Below are positions 1 through 11,112 of a stretch of DNA of 64,000 bases, piece after piece. The notes below the pieces were generated by a model. The model did not search any database, was not told where the DNA came from, and saw nothing but the letters and a program-made list of their open reading frames with translations. The translations under genes were made by a program, and so were the position numbers. The stretch is from Lampris incognitus (taxonomy: Eukaryota > Chordata > Actinopteri > Lampriformes > Lampridae), in assembly GCF_029633865.1 (NCBI RefSeq), contig NC_079219.1, positions 18,367,463 through 18,431,462 on the forward strand, read 5' to 3'. How positions within the stretch are numbered: position 1 is the stretch's first letter; each line of letters starts with the position of its first letter.

Positions 1-89
1 GTTTTAAGTTATCTTCATTGAACAGTACAGTGCTTTTCCTTCAAAAATATGGACATTTCAATGTGATCCCAAACTTTTGAACGGTAGTG
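1..89. mobile_element. Tc1-like element end, truncated by window edge
   Basis: The sequence around 68-89 (CCCAAACTTTTGAACGGTAG) is identical to the terminal repeat of the foldback element at 527-1723 and is followed by TA. This is therefore the right end of another copy of the same Tc1 family; the rest lies outside the window. No transposase is visible. Confidence 0.7.
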
Positions 90-299
90 TATATACATAT
101 ATGTGTGTGTGTGTGTACATGTGCAATTTCACGTACATATTTCAATCAGACTAGTGAATTAACATCAAATGTCTACATGTCAAATTCATACAATGTTTAC
201 ACACTGAGCAATGTGTGTAAACTGTGTGCCGCTGTTTCAACTGACAGTTCACACCCGGATGACACTCCACAGCCAGAGGAATTGGCTTAGAGAGCAGAA

Positions 300-353
300 G
301 TGGGTCAGCTGCCTTTTACACACACGCACACACATGCATGCACGCAAACACGT

Positions 354-402
<49 letters not shown>
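300..402. repeat. (CA)n-rich microsatellite
   Basis: An interrupted CACACA tract lies between the Tc1 end and the foldback element. Reading frames through it only encode His-Thr repeats. Confidence 0.9.
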
Positions 403-905
403 GAGGGTATGTATACAGTACTTTGTGCAAGAGGGAAGAGGGGAATCCAGGCAGAACAAATATTTAAGAAGCAAAATGTTATTTAAGGTGCTAACATGGG
501 TTTTGTTAAATTAATTATGTAAATTACACTACCGTTCAAAAGTTTGGGATCACCCAAACAATTTCGTGTTTTCCATGAAAAGTCACACTTATTCACCACC
601 ATATGTTGTGAAATGAATAGAAAATAGAGTCAAGACATTGACAAGGTTAGAAATAATGATTTGTATTTGAAATAAGATTTTTTTTACATCAAACTTTGCT
701 TTCGTCAAAGAATCCTCCATTTGCAGCAATTACAGCATTGCAGACCTTTGGCATTCTAGCTGTTAATTTGTTGAGGTAATCTGGAGAAATTGCACCCCAC
801 GCTTCCAGAAGCAGCTCCCACAAGTTGGATTGGTTGGATGGGCACTTCTTTGAGCAGATTGAGTTTCTGGAGCATCACATTTGTGGGGTCAATTAAACGC
901 TCAAA

Positions 906-1193
906 ATGGCCAGAAAAAGAGAACTTTCATCTGAAACTCGACAGTCTATTCTTGTTCTTAGAAATGAAGGCTATTCCATGCGAGAAATTGCTAAGAAATT
1001 GAAGATTTCCTACACCGGTGTGTACTACTCCCTTCAGAGGACAGCACAAACAGGCTCTAACCAGAGTAGAAAAAGAAGTGGGAGGCCGCGTTGCACAACT
1101 GAACAAGAAGATAAGTACATTAGAGTCTCTAGTTTGAGAAACAGACGCCTCACAGGTCCCCAACTGGCATCTTCATTAAATAGTACCTGTTAG
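906..1193 (+). pseudogene. Tc1 transposase N-terminal fragment (left arm)
   Basis: A 95-residue frame begins MARKRELSSETRQSILVL and covers the paired-like DNA-binding half of a Tc1 transposase: first helix-turn-helix at about residues 20-45, then a basic RSGRPR hook at about 58-63 and the start of the second helix-turn-helix. It ends inside the palindrome loop before any catalytic residue. It could at most encode a DNA-binding-only fragment; there is no sign that it is expressed. Confidence 0.75.
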
Positions 1194-1344
1194 AGCCTGT
1201 TTGTGCTGTCCTCTGAAGGGAGTAGTACACACCGGTGTAGGAAATCTTCAATTTCTTAGCAATTTCTCGCATGGAATAGCCTTCATTTCTAAGAACAAGA
1301 ATAGACTGTCGAGTTTCAGATGAAAGTTCTCTTTTTCTGGCCAT
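1150..1344 (-). pseudogene. Tc1 transposase N-terminal fragment (right arm)
   Basis: This is the mirror copy of the left-arm fragment. The first 52 residues are identical, then the frame crosses the palindrome junction into the opposite strand of the loop and ends at an unrelated tail. It has no catalytic domain. Confidence 0.75.
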
Positions 1345-1865
1345 TTTGAGCGTTTAATTGACCCCACAAATGTGATGCTCCAGAAACTCAATCTGCTCAA
1401 AGAAGTGCCCATCCAACCAATCCAACTTGTGGGAGCTGTTTCTGGAAGCGTGGGGTGCAATTTCTCCAGATTACCTCAACAAATTAACAGCTAGAATGCC
1501 AAAGGTCTGCAATGCTGTAATTGCTGCAAATGGAGGATTCTTTGACGAAAGCAAAGTTTGATGTAAAAAAAATCTTATTTCAAATACAAATCATTATTTC
1601 TAACCTTGTCAATGTCTTGACTCTATTTTCTATTCATTTCACAACATATGGTGGTGAATAAGTGTGACTTTTCATGGAAAACACGAAATTGTTTGGGTGA
1701 TCCCAAACTTTTGAACGGTAGTGTAATTTACATAATTAACATAGAAATCTGGAATCCATGATTTTCCCAGTGTGGCAGCGACCGCTACTGTTGCTTGTGT
1801 TGCATCAGATCCGCAGTAAACAGGTCCCACCCTTTTAAAAATGGCATTCTCAGACCAAAGCTAAC

Positions 1866-4800
1866 CCAGCCACTGCGGATGCACAAACCAGTACATTCTT
1901 AGTACTGGTCCCAAGCCCGGATAAATGGGGAGGGTTGCGTCAGGAAGGGCTTCCGGCGTAAAAATCTTTGCCAAATCAAATATGCGGATCATAAATAAGA
2001 TTCCCATACCAGACGGGTCGAGACCCGGGTTACCAACGACCACCACCAGTACTGTTGGCCAGCAGGGTGCCGGTGGAAACTATGCTACTGTTGGGTGAAG
2101 GAGAGGGGGAAGGCATGTCCAGAGGCAGCAGGTGAGTAGAAAGAGTAGGAGTGTGGAGGTGAGAATCGGAACTTTGAATGTTAGCACTATGACTAGTAAA
2201 GGGAGAGAGCTGGCTGATATGATGGAAAGATGAAAGGTAGGTATACTGTGTGTGCAAGAGACCAGATGGAAGGGGAGTAAAGCCAGGAGCATCGGAGGTG
2301 AGTTCAAACCATGGTGCAAATGGGAGGAGAAATGGGGTACAGGTAATTCTGAAGGAAGAGTATGTCAAGAGTGTGCTGGAGGTGAAGAGAGTATCAGACA
2401 GAGTGATGAGTATGAAGCTGGAAATTGAAGGTGTATTGATGAATGTTATCAGCAGCTTTCAGCGCATATGCTCTGCCCCGAAAGTTGGGTGTGAGATGGA
2501 AGAGAAAGAAGAATTCTGGAGTGAGTTGGATGAAGTGGTGGAGAGTGAACCCAAGGGGGAGAGAGTGGTGATTGGAGCGGACTTCAATGGGCATGTTGGT
2601 GAAGGGAACAGAGGTGATGAGGAGGTGATGGGTAGGTATGGTGTCAAGGAGAGAAATCTGGAAAGACAGATGGTGGTGGATTTTGCGAAAAGGATGGAAA
2701 TGGCTGTGGTGAATACATATTTCAAGAAGAGGGGGGGAACACAGGGTGACGTACAAGAGTGGAGCAAAGTGCACAGAGGTGGACTATATCTTATGTAGAA
2801 GGCGCGATCTGAAAGGGATTGGAGACTGCAAGGTGGTGACACGGGAGAACATAGCTAGGCAGCATCGGACAGTGGTCTGTAGGATGACTTTGGAGACCAA
2901 GAAGAGGAAGCGAGTGAAGGCAGAGCCAAAGACCAAATGGTGGAGGTTTAAGAAGAAAGACTGTTGTGTGGAGTTCAGCGAGGAACTAAGACAAGGACTG
3001 GGTGGTAGTGAAGAGTTGCCAGATGGCTGGGCAAGCACTGCAGAAATAGTGAGGGAGACAGCTAGGAAGGTACTTGGTGTGTCATCAGGACAGAGGAAGG
3101 AAGACAAGGAGACTTGGTGGTGGAAAGAGGAAGTACATCAAAGTATACAGAGGAAGAGGTTGGCAAAGAAGAAGTGAGATAGTCAGAGAGATGAAGAAAG
3201 TAGACAGGAGTACAAGGAGATGAGGCATAAAGTGAAGACAGAGGTGGCAAAGGCAAAGGAAAAGGTGTATGGTGAGTTGTATGAGAGGTTAGACACTAAG
3301 GAAGGAGAAAAGGACTTGTACCGATTGGCTAGACAGAGGGACCAAGCTGGAAAGGATGTACAGCAGGTTACAGTGATCAAGGATAGAGATGGAAATGTGC
3401 TGACAAGCAAGGAGAGTGTGCTGAGAAGGTGGAAGGAGTACTTTGAGGGGCTGATGAATGAAGAAAATTAGAGAGAGAGAAGGTTGGATGATGTGGGGAT
3501 AGTGAATTGCGAAGTGCGGTGGATTAACAAGGAGGAAGTGAAGGCAGCTATAAAGAGCATGAAGAGTGGAAAGGCAGTTGGTCCAGATTACATACTACCT
3601 TTGGAGGCATGGAGATGTTTAGGAGAGATGGCAGTGGAATTTTTAACTAGATTGTTTAACACAATCTTGGAAAGTGAGAGGATGCCTGAGGAGTGGAGAA
3701 GAAGCATACTGGCGCCGATTTTCAAGAACAAGGGTGATATGCAGAACTGTAGCAACTAAAGAGGTATAAAGTTGATCAGCCACAGCATGAAGATATGGGA
3801 AAGAGTAATAGAAGCTAGGTTAAGAGGAGAGCTGGTGATTAGTGAGCAGCAGTATGGTTTCATGCCATGAAAGAGCACCACAGATGTGATGTTTGCTTTG
3901 AGAATGTTGATAGAGAAGGCCAGAAGGAGTTACATTGTGTCTTTGTGTGGATTTAGGGAAAGCATATGACAGGGTGCCAAGAGAGGAGGTGTGGTACTGT
4001 ATGAGGAAGTTGGGAGTTGCAGATAAGTATGTAGGAGTGGTGCAGGATATGTATGAGGGGAGTGTGACAATGGTGAGAGGTGCGGTTGAAATGACAGATG
4101 GGTTCAAGGTGGAGGTGCGATTACATCAAGGATCGACTCTGAGCCCTTTCTTGTTTGCAATGGTGATGGACAGGTTGATGGATGAGATCAGGCAAGAGTC
4201 TCCGTGGACTATGATGTTCGCTGATGAGATTGTGATCTGTAGCAAGAGTAGGGTGCAGGTTGAGGAGAGCCTGTAGAGGTGGAGGTATACACCGGAGAGA
4301 ACAGGAATGAAAGCCAGTAGGAGCAAGACGGAATACCTATGCGTGAATGACAGCGAGGACAGTGGAATGGTGAGGATGCAAGGAGTGGAGGTGACAAAGG
4401 CATTTGAGTTTAAATACTTGGGGTCAATTGTCCAAAGTAACAGGAAGTGCAAAAGAGAGGTGAAGAAGAGAGTGCAGGCAGGGTGGAGTGGGTGGAGAAG
4501 AGTGTCAGGAGTGATTTGTGACAGTAGCGTACCAGCAAGAGTTAAAGGGAAGGTTTACAAGATGGTTATGAGACCAGCTATGTTATATGGTTTGGAGACA
4601 GTGGCACTGATGAAAAGACAGGAGGCGGAGTTGGAGGTGGCAGAGTTGAAGATGCTAAGACAGTCATTGGGAGTAACGAAGAAGGACGGGATTAGGAATG
4701 ATTATATTAGAGGGACAGCTCAGGTTGGACGGTTTGGAGACAAAGCAAGAGAGGCAAGATTGAGATGGCTCGTACATGTGTGGAGGAGAGATGCTGGGTA

Positions 4801-4996
4801 TACTGGGAGAAGGATGCTGAATATGGAGCTGCGAGGAAAGAGGAAAAGAGGAAGGCCAAAGAGGAGGTTTATTGATGTGGAAAACATGCAGGTGGGCTAG
4901 TGTGACAGAGGAAGATGCAGAGGAGAGAAAGAAATGGAAATGCATGATCCGCTGTGGAGACCCCTAACGGAAGCAGCTGAAAGTAGTAGTAGTAGA
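1866..4996 (+). mobile_element. RTE-clade LINE, near full length, decayed, with 20-bp target-site duplication
   Basis: The copy is bounded by a 20-bp direct repeat starting ATTCTCAGACC (1846-1865 and 4997-5016). In order it shows a 5' leader, an apurinic-endonuclease-like domain at about 2380-2900 ([26 protein letters not shown]), a linker, a reverse transcriptase at about 3480-4260 (KSGKAVGPD; SILAPIFKNKGD; DLGKAYDRVPRE; HQGSTLSPFLFA; the catalytic box reads MMFADE), and a C-terminal region (FKYLGSIVQ; RLRWLVHVWRRDAG; KRKRGRPKRRF). It ends in a (GTA)n-like tail. In-frame stops and frameshifts, for example near 3177, 3470, 3758, 3870 and 4276, break the single RTE ORF. FADE in place of the usual FADD would damage the active site. 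Confidence 0.88.
2250..4900 (+). pseudogene. RTE endonuclease/reverse transcriptase pseudogene
   Basis: This is the coding part of the RTE copy, now split into at least six open stretches: endonuclease 2250-2798 and 2746-3177, linker 3220-3471, RT fingers 3484-3759, RT palm 3935-4276, C-terminus 4307-4900. The domain order matches RTE elements, which have one ORF with endonuclease then RT and no gag. Homology to the second copy at 61.3-63.9 kb runs throughout. It is not functional. Confidence 0.85.
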
Positions 4997-5016
4997 TTCT
5001 CAGACCAAAGCTAACA

Positions 5017-5756
5017 CAGACAATATAATGCATTACAATCTATATCAAACCATATGGGAAACACAAGTGATATTTGATTGTAGAGACTGCCCGTCTAACA
5101 GAAGCATCGCCACATCGTCATCACGTTTGAGTAGGAACGTGTCTGCTTTTGCACCAGTGGTCGTCCTACCCAGTCAAAAAATTTCAACACCGGTAAAGGG
5201 AGAGTGTCAACAATCATGGTAAAAATGCTTGTTAGCATCATTTACCTGATTCCATGGCCCAGATGGTTAAAATAACTATTCATTAAAGGGGGGGGGGGGA
5301 ATCACAGATTTCAGCTTTAAACACAGTAACATGCAGTAATTCAAAAAGTCCTGTTTGCAGAGCTGTTTCTGGCATCACAGCACAACATCACTAGTATGTT
5401 TACATAAACCTGGATCCCGATGCGAGACTGAATTTTGTAACCTGCTTGACTGTCCTCACGTCACTTAAACACCACTAACCAAACCAGAATTTAGTTCTAA
5501 GTTAAGGTGTCCACCCTTCTGGCTAGTATTTCAGCTCAAGACTCACGCGAAATTATCCTCGTCAGTAAGAAGTGGACGAGGGATTAACTGGAGGATGAGT
5601 GGAAACAGCACCTGAGTGAGTGACCTTGTAAAAGTGCAAACAAATCTTTATTGAGCCACCAAAATCGGTCCCTGATTTATTGTCACTGGAGCAGGTTCAG
5701 ATTTTGTTCCTCTCTCGATGTTATCACGTTCCTTTCACGTTGTTCTTAGTTCCCTA
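5017..5756. other. Non-coding, no recognised feature
   Basis: About 740 bp between the RTE copy and the next Tc1 element. It contains a short poly-G run near 5290 and no credible ORF, RNA gene or repeat end. Confidence 0.5.
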
Positions 5757-7393
5757 CAGTGCATCCGGAAAGTATTCACACCCCTTCACTTTCCCCACAT
5801 TTTGTTATGTTACAGCCTTATTCCACAATGGATTAAATTCTTTTTTTTTCCTCATCGATCTACACACAATACCCCATAACGACAAAGCGAAAAAGGTTTT
5901 GTAGAAATTTTTTCAAATTTATTAAAAATAAAAAACTGAAATATTGCATGTACATAAGTATTCACACCCTTTACTCAGTACTTGGTTGAGGCACCCTTGG
6001 CAGCGATTACAGCCTCAAGTCTTCTTGGGTATGAAGTTACAAGCTTGGCACACCTATATTTGGGGTATTTCTCCCATTCTTCTCTGCAGATCCTCTTGAG
6101 CTCTGTAAGGTTAGATGGGGAGCGTCGTTGCACATCTATTTTCAGGTCTCTCCAGAGACGTTCAATGGGGTTCAAGTCTGGGCTCTGGCTGGGCCACTCA
6201 GGGACATTCACAGACTTGTGCCAAAGCCACTCCTTCGTTGTCTTGGCTGTGTGCTTAGGGTCGTTGTCGTGTTAAAAGGTAACCTTCACCCCAGTCTGAG
6301 GTCCTGAGCGCTCTGGAGCAGGTTTTCATTAAGGATCTCTCTGTACTTTGCTCCATTCATCTTTCCCCCGATCCTGACTAGTCTCCCAGTTCCTGCCGCT
6401 GAAGAACATCCCCACAGCATGATGCTGCCACCACCATGCTTCACTGTAGGGATGGTATTAGCAAGGTGATGAGAGGTGCCTGGTTTCCTCCAGACGTGAC
6501 GTTTGGCATTCAGGCCAAAGAGTTCAATCTTGGTTTCATCAGACCAGAGAATCTTGTTGCTCATGGTCTGAGAGTCCTTTAGGTGCTTTCTGGCAAACTC
6601 CAAGCGGGCTGTCATGTGCATTTACTGAGCAGAGGCTTCCGTCTGGCCACTCTACCATAAAGGCCTGATTGGTGGAGTGCTGCAGAGATGGTTGTCCTTC
6701 TGGAAGGTTCTCCCATCTCCACAGAGGAACGCTGGAGCTCTGTCAGAGTGACCACCGGGTTCTTGGTCACGTCCCTGACAAAGGCCCTTTTCCCCCGATT
6801 GCTCAGTTTGGCTGGGCGGCCAGCTCTAGGAAGAGTCCCGGTGGATCCAAACTTCTTCCATTTACGAATGATGGAGACCACTGTGCTCTTCAGGACCTTC
6901 AAAGCTGTAGAAAATTTTTTTGTACCCTTCCCCAGATCTGTGCCTCGATATAATCCTGTCTCGGGGGTCCACAGACAATTCCTTTGACTTCATGGCTTGG
7001 TTTCTGCTCTGACATGCACTGTCAATAGTGGGACCTTGTATGGACAGGTGTGTGCCTTTCCAAATCAAGTCCAATCAATTGACTTTACTACAGGTGGACG
7101 CCAGTCAAGATGTAGAAACATCTCAAAGATGATCAGTGGAAACAGGATGAACCTGAGCTCAATTTTGAGTGTCATAGCAAAGGGTGTGAATACTTATGTA
7201 CATGCAATATTTCAGTTTTTTATTTTCAATAAATTTGCAAAAATTTCTACAAAACCTTTTTCACTTTGTCATTATGGGGTACTGTCTGTAGATTGATGAG
7301 AAAAAAAAGGAATTTAATCCATTTTAGAATAAGGCTGTAACATAACAAAATGTAGAGAAAGTGGAGGGGTGTGAATACTTTCCGGATGCACTG
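5757..7393 (-). mobile_element. Tc1-like transposon, full length, transposase broken
   Basis: TA-flanked terminal inverted repeats read CAGTGCATCCGGAAAGTATT at 5757 and its complement at 7374-7393; TA lies at 5755-5756 and 7394-7395. A second similar block, AAGTATTCACACCCTTTACT at about 5956 mirrored near 7185, indicates direct repeats inside long ends, as in IR/DR-type Tc1 elements. The length of about 1.64 kb is normal for the family. The minus strand carries a transposase in pieces. Confidence 0.9.
5975..7074 (-). pseudogene. Tc1 transposase pseudogene (DDE superfamily)
   Basis: Reading down the minus strand: first DNA-binding half with MKSKELSVDPRDRIISRHRS (about 6990), second half with GRPAKLSNRGKR and RRKPLLSK (to about 6612), catalytic block with [13 protein letters not shown] (first Asp present, about 6540) and [14 protein letters not shown], then [11 protein letters not shown] (second Asp, about 6260) and [19 protein letters not shown] (Glu, about 6170). 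The pieces lie in different frames, and a stop codon sits two codons before HDNDPKH near 6269. The three catalytic acids are all still recognisable, so decay is moderate, but no full protein can be made. Confidence 0.85.
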
Positions 7394-7769
7394 TATAGCT
7401 TTGGATGTTCATGATTGACCAACCTTGCAATGACGAGATAAGCAATTCTTCCGAGTTGCACACAAACGGGTAGTCAGTCTGTGGGACGTTACTCCTAACA
7501 ATCTTGTCCTATCATTCTGACAGAAACAAGCAGCTGCATGCAAAGATCAATTTGCTCCCACTTATATCATCAACAGTAGTATCAAAGGTATCAAAAGTAT
7601 AGTATTTATACAACACCCATGGCATCCATCACCTGCACCATGCCCCCTCCCACCCTAAAACACACTTTGACACAGAGCAATAAACCAGTTAACACTTGCT
7701 TAATGTTTACAATGTGCAATTTCGCTAGATCTACTTACCCATTCATTCTATTTTAAAATGTTCTCTCTC

Positions 7770-8168
7770 TTACCCCCCCTTTTTTTTCTCCCTAACTGTA
7801 TCTGGCCAATTACCCCACTTTTCCAAACCATCCCGGTTGCTGCTCCACCCCCTCTGCCTGATACATGTGGAGTCACCAGCCGCTTCTTTTCACCTGGCAG
7901 TGAGCAGTTTCGCCAGGAGGATGTAGCGCATGGGAGGATCATGCTATTCCCTCCCAGTTCCCCCTCCCCTCCAAACAGTCACCCCGACCGACACAGAGAA
8001 GGCACTAGTGACCAGGACACATACCCACATCCGGCTTCCCACCCGCAGACACGGCCAATTGTATCTGTAAGGATGCCGAGCCAAGCTCGAGGTAACACGG
8101 GGATTCAAACCAGTGATCCCCGTGTCGGTAGGCAACTAAATAGACCGCTATGCTACCCCGGCCACCCT
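7770..8168 (-). mobile_element. tRNA-derived SINE, family C (tail CCAAGTACAATTGGGGA)
   Basis: On the minus strand it starts with a tRNA-like head (GGTAGCATAGCGGTCTATTT near 8155; B-box-like GGTTTGAATCC near 8110). It then has the body shared with copies at 29604, 42304 and 48031 (CAGGTGAAAAGAAGCGGCTG; GGCCAATTGTATCTG) and a T-rich/A-rich tail at the low-coordinate end. Confidence 0.75.
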
Positions 8169-8214
8169 CGTTCTCTCTCTTTTTATCATGTGTTTCCAGC
8201 TGTGCACTTTCGTG

Positions 8215-8302
8215 TGTGTTTAGAGAGCAATGTGCCAAACCAAATTCTTTGTATGTCTGAACGTACGTGGCAAATAAAGGAATCTGATTCTGATTTCATC
8301 CC
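8215..8302 (+). mobile_element. LINE 3' tail remnant (L2/CR1-like)
   Basis: The string AAATTCTTTGTATGTCTG followed by GGCAAATAAAGGAATCTGAT is typical of short 3' ends of fish L2/CR1-type LINEs. No coding part is left. Confidence 0.5.
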
Positions 8303-9520
8303 CATCTCTCTACCCCCCCCCCATTGAAGCCTTCGCTATCACATTCCCTCTTCCTCAGCCTCCTTCCCTCTTCTTTCATTGACTCTCCCTTCCCATCCTT
8401 GTTATTCCCTAACTCCCTACAATTAATATGTTGTTCTTTCCCTCTCTCACACTACTTGTGTCCTTGCCCATCTCATCTGAATATGCACGGAAAGTCTGAG
8501 TGCGACGGAGACAGACAGGGAAATAGGAAAGTAAATGCACAGGCTCTCTCAGGTGACAGGCATGGCTGCATGCAGAGAGAACAATGCTTCTCTCTGCAGG
8601 GTTCAGACAAAACAATGCAACCACCCTGTCCTCTCCGTTTCCACACAGCATGACGTGGCAAACTTGATACTGAAGGCTTCCCCTGTCTGGCAGACTTAGA
8701 CGGGCTATCGAGGTACTTCCCTGTCCATTCTCCCTCAACACAAAAAAAAAGTTAACCCAAACATTAAAATATCATGCTAAACGTTTGTGTCATTCCCTTG
8801 CATAAGGCATTTAGCTGACTCTGAACGTCCTTACATAGCTAAATGTTTGGTCTATAAAGACAGTGCTGGGGAAGTCCTCCACCCTCGTGTTCCCATGTAA
8901 GCGAGACAATGTAAAACCTCACCACTGCTTAACAAAGTGGTGTAATCACAGGATCAGTAACCAGGTACTCATGAAAAGAATGCGTTTTAAGAGAGATAAA
9001 AAGGACAACAGCTACCTTGTTAACACAAATTAGTACGTGCATCCCATATCGAGCATTTTTTTTCCTTTTTTCGGCACACTACTCTATTCCTCTCAATATA
9101 TTACACAAACAATACCAGTACCAATAAGCAAGATACAAAGGAACTATTTAGCTGTTTTTCGGTGTTAAATAAGAAGCATTTCACATGATATGATTCGGTC
9201 AATACGTTCAGTTCACTGTGCAAGCACCCATGAGCGAGTTATTTTCAGGTTTGAAGCATTGGGTACTAAAGAGACAATCTCACCAAGGAAGAACTTTGAA
9301 ACTAAATGGAAGATTTATGTATGCCTTCAGAGACAAATTAAGACTAATGAAAGATTACATTTCTATTAACTTTGATGATCCTCATGAAAAGTCCTTTTAG
9401 TCAAGGGCAAGGCTCAGGCCCAAATCCTTTACTATGCGAGTCAGTTGTTAGATATGAGGTGTTCGGGACATGACCATGTATTTCAGCTGTGACAGAAGTT
9501 TCACCACATGTACCTTCCTC
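8303..9520. other. Non-coding, no recognised feature
   Basis: Unique-looking AT-rich and pyrimidine-rich DNA. Short open frames on both strands around 8324-8741 overlap each other and have no recognisable domain. Confidence 0.5.
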
Positions 9521-9523
9521 AAG

Positions 9524-9866
9524 GTACATGGCCCAGTGGTTAGCGCTCACCTCACAGCAAGAAGGTCCTGGGTTCAAACCCCAGGGTTGCCCAACCTTGG
9601 GGGTCATCCCAGGTCCTTTCTGTGTGGCGTTTGTATGTTCTCCCCGTGTCTGCGATGGGTTTTCTCCGGGTGCTCCAGTTTCCCCCACCATCAAAAAGAA
9701 ATGCATTTTAGGGTTAATACTCCTGTCTGTGCCCCTGACCAAGGCACGGCAAGAAGAACTGGAGTTGGTCCCCGGGTGCTGCACGACGGCTGCCCACTGC
9801 TCCTAGCTACACAGCTAGGATGGGGTAAATGTAGAGAGGAATTTCCCCACAGGGATTAATATAGTA
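9524..9866 (+). mobile_element. tRNA-derived SINE, family B
   Basis: A tRNA-like head at 9528-9585 (A-box-like TGGCCCAGTGGTTAGCGC, B box GGTTCAAACCC) leads into a body with TTTCTCCGGGTGCTCCAG and TGCCCCTGACCAAGGCA. The tail GGGATTAATATAGTACATC resembles LINE 3' ends. The same body recurs at 54797-55140 and, as a 3' fragment, at 23690-23798. Confidence 0.75.
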
Positions 9867-10573
9867 CATCAAAATCCAAAAAAAAATGTCTGGACAGCAG
9901 TGGTAGATTTTCTTTTCTGACCGTTATGAAATAGAAATGAAGGTTTATTGTCATACAAAACTGATCTCTTCTATGACTGGCTCCTTGATCGCTCCTTACT
10001 ATTCGTGGCAGCTAAAGGGTTAACGGAAATTCAGAAGTGATCTCAATCAGGACAGTTACAGTGCAGCCAGTATCAGCTCGGAAAGCCAGATATTTAAAAA
10101 ATGGACCCATGTGATTTTGAAATGTATTCATATCATCAACCTGGAATTCCATGTACGTGCAGGATGCCAGCGATGACACTGCATGATGTTGAATCACCAA
10201 CACCAGTCAGTGACAGACTCATACAATGACCAGTTCAATACCGCTGTAGACAACAGCACAAAAGGTGGAATCACTGAAGACTATGTACAATGCCCTTGGT
10301 AAAACCAGGCAGTGTTGCCCAATTTAGCCAACTGCTGGATTGGTGAGTGAAGAATCGGGAAAATTCTCTGGCAGAGGAGATGATGACTATGTGGGGCAGA
10401 GGTGAGCGAATGTCTTACTCAAGGCCCAGGGAAAAGCATGATCATTAGATCTTTCCACTGCTACTTCTAGTCCAGGGATAGACACAGATCCTCATGGAAA
10501 AAAGACATACTTGTAGGGTGCCCACTCATCTCCTGCTCTTAGCCTCCATTCCAAACCACTTATATTCATCCCT
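9867..10573. other. Non-coding, no recognised feature
   Basis: Unique-looking sequence without convincing ORFs, RNA genes or repeat ends. Confidence 0.5.
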
Positions 10574-10802
10574 CCATCTATCCATTATCCGAACCGCTTA
10601 TCCTGCTCTCAGGATCGCGGGGATACTGGAGCCTATCCCAGCAGTCATTGGGTGGCAGACAGGGAGACACCCTGGAAAGACCACTAGGCCATCACACAGG
10701 GCCTACTCTCAGGGTTGTGGAGATACTGGAGCCTATCCCATCAGTCATTAGGCGGCAGGCGGGGAGACACCCTGGACAGGCCGCCAGGCCATCACACAGG
10801 GC

Positions 10803-10880
<78 letters not shown>

Positions 10881-11112
10881 TCATACCTAGGGGCAATTAA
10901 GTATGGCCGATTCACATGACCTCCATGTCTTTGGACTATGGGAGGAAACCGGAGCACCCGGAGGAAACCCACGCAGACACAGGGAAAACATGCAAACTCC
11001 ACACAGAGGACGACCCGGGACGACCCCCAAGGTCGGACAACCCCAGGGCTCGAACCCAGGACCTTCTTGTTGTGAGGCGACCATGCTCACCACTGTGCCA
11101 CTGATTCGCCCC
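10574..11112 (-). mobile_element. tRNA-derived SINE, family A (GGATGG tail), with internal duplication and long (CA)n
   Basis: The minus strand begins with a tRNA-like head (TGGCACAGTGGTGAGCA near 11100; B box GGTTCGAGCCC near 11050). The body has CCGGGTGCTCCGGTTTCCTC and ends in the GGATAATGGATAGATGG-type tail at 10574. A block of roughly 95 bp (CTCAGG...GGGCCTAC) is tandemly duplicated at about 10608-10805. A (CA)n tract of about 75 bp sits in the middle, where other copies have a shorter one. Confidence 0.8.
10806..10880. repeat. (CA)n microsatellite inside SINE
   Basis: Uninterrupted CA dinucleotides occupy the internal site where all family-A SINE copies in the window carry CA repeats. 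Confidence 0.95.

Larger units (their letters stand above)
527..1723. mobile_element. Tc1-like foldback element (two head-to-head half copies)
   Basis: TA-flanked ends (525-526 and 1724-1725) carry the inverted repeat CACTACCGTTCAAAAGTTTG. The whole left arm, about 527-1062, recurs as its reverse complement at about 1190-1723, so the element is a giant hairpin with a 127-bp loop. Each arm contains the 5' part of a Tc1 transposase starting MARKRELSSETRQS: plus strand from 906 and minus strand from 1344. Both encode the first helix-turn-helix (YSMREIAKKLKISYTGVYYS). The left copy continues into the loop with a GRPR-like hook (RSGRPR) and stops at 1193. No DDE catalytic domain is present, so it can only move in trans. 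The arms differ at very few positions (for example Ala/Thr in an antisense frame), so the structure is young. Confidence 0.88.

Noticed and set aside
8324-8741. Overlapping open frames of about 110 codons on both strands
   Set aside because: Neither has a domain; they shadow each other in pyrimidine-rich DNA.
9401-9859. Open frames reading SINE DNA (also at 7758-8327, 10936-11322, 29499-29834, 42461-42825, 54757-55138)
   Set aside because: They are translations of SINE bodies; the same peptides recur at every SINE copy.
11050-11112. tRNA genes at SINE heads
   Set aside because: A- and B-box-like sequences are present but no cloverleaf with paired acceptor stem could be drawn, and they are joined to SINE bodies.
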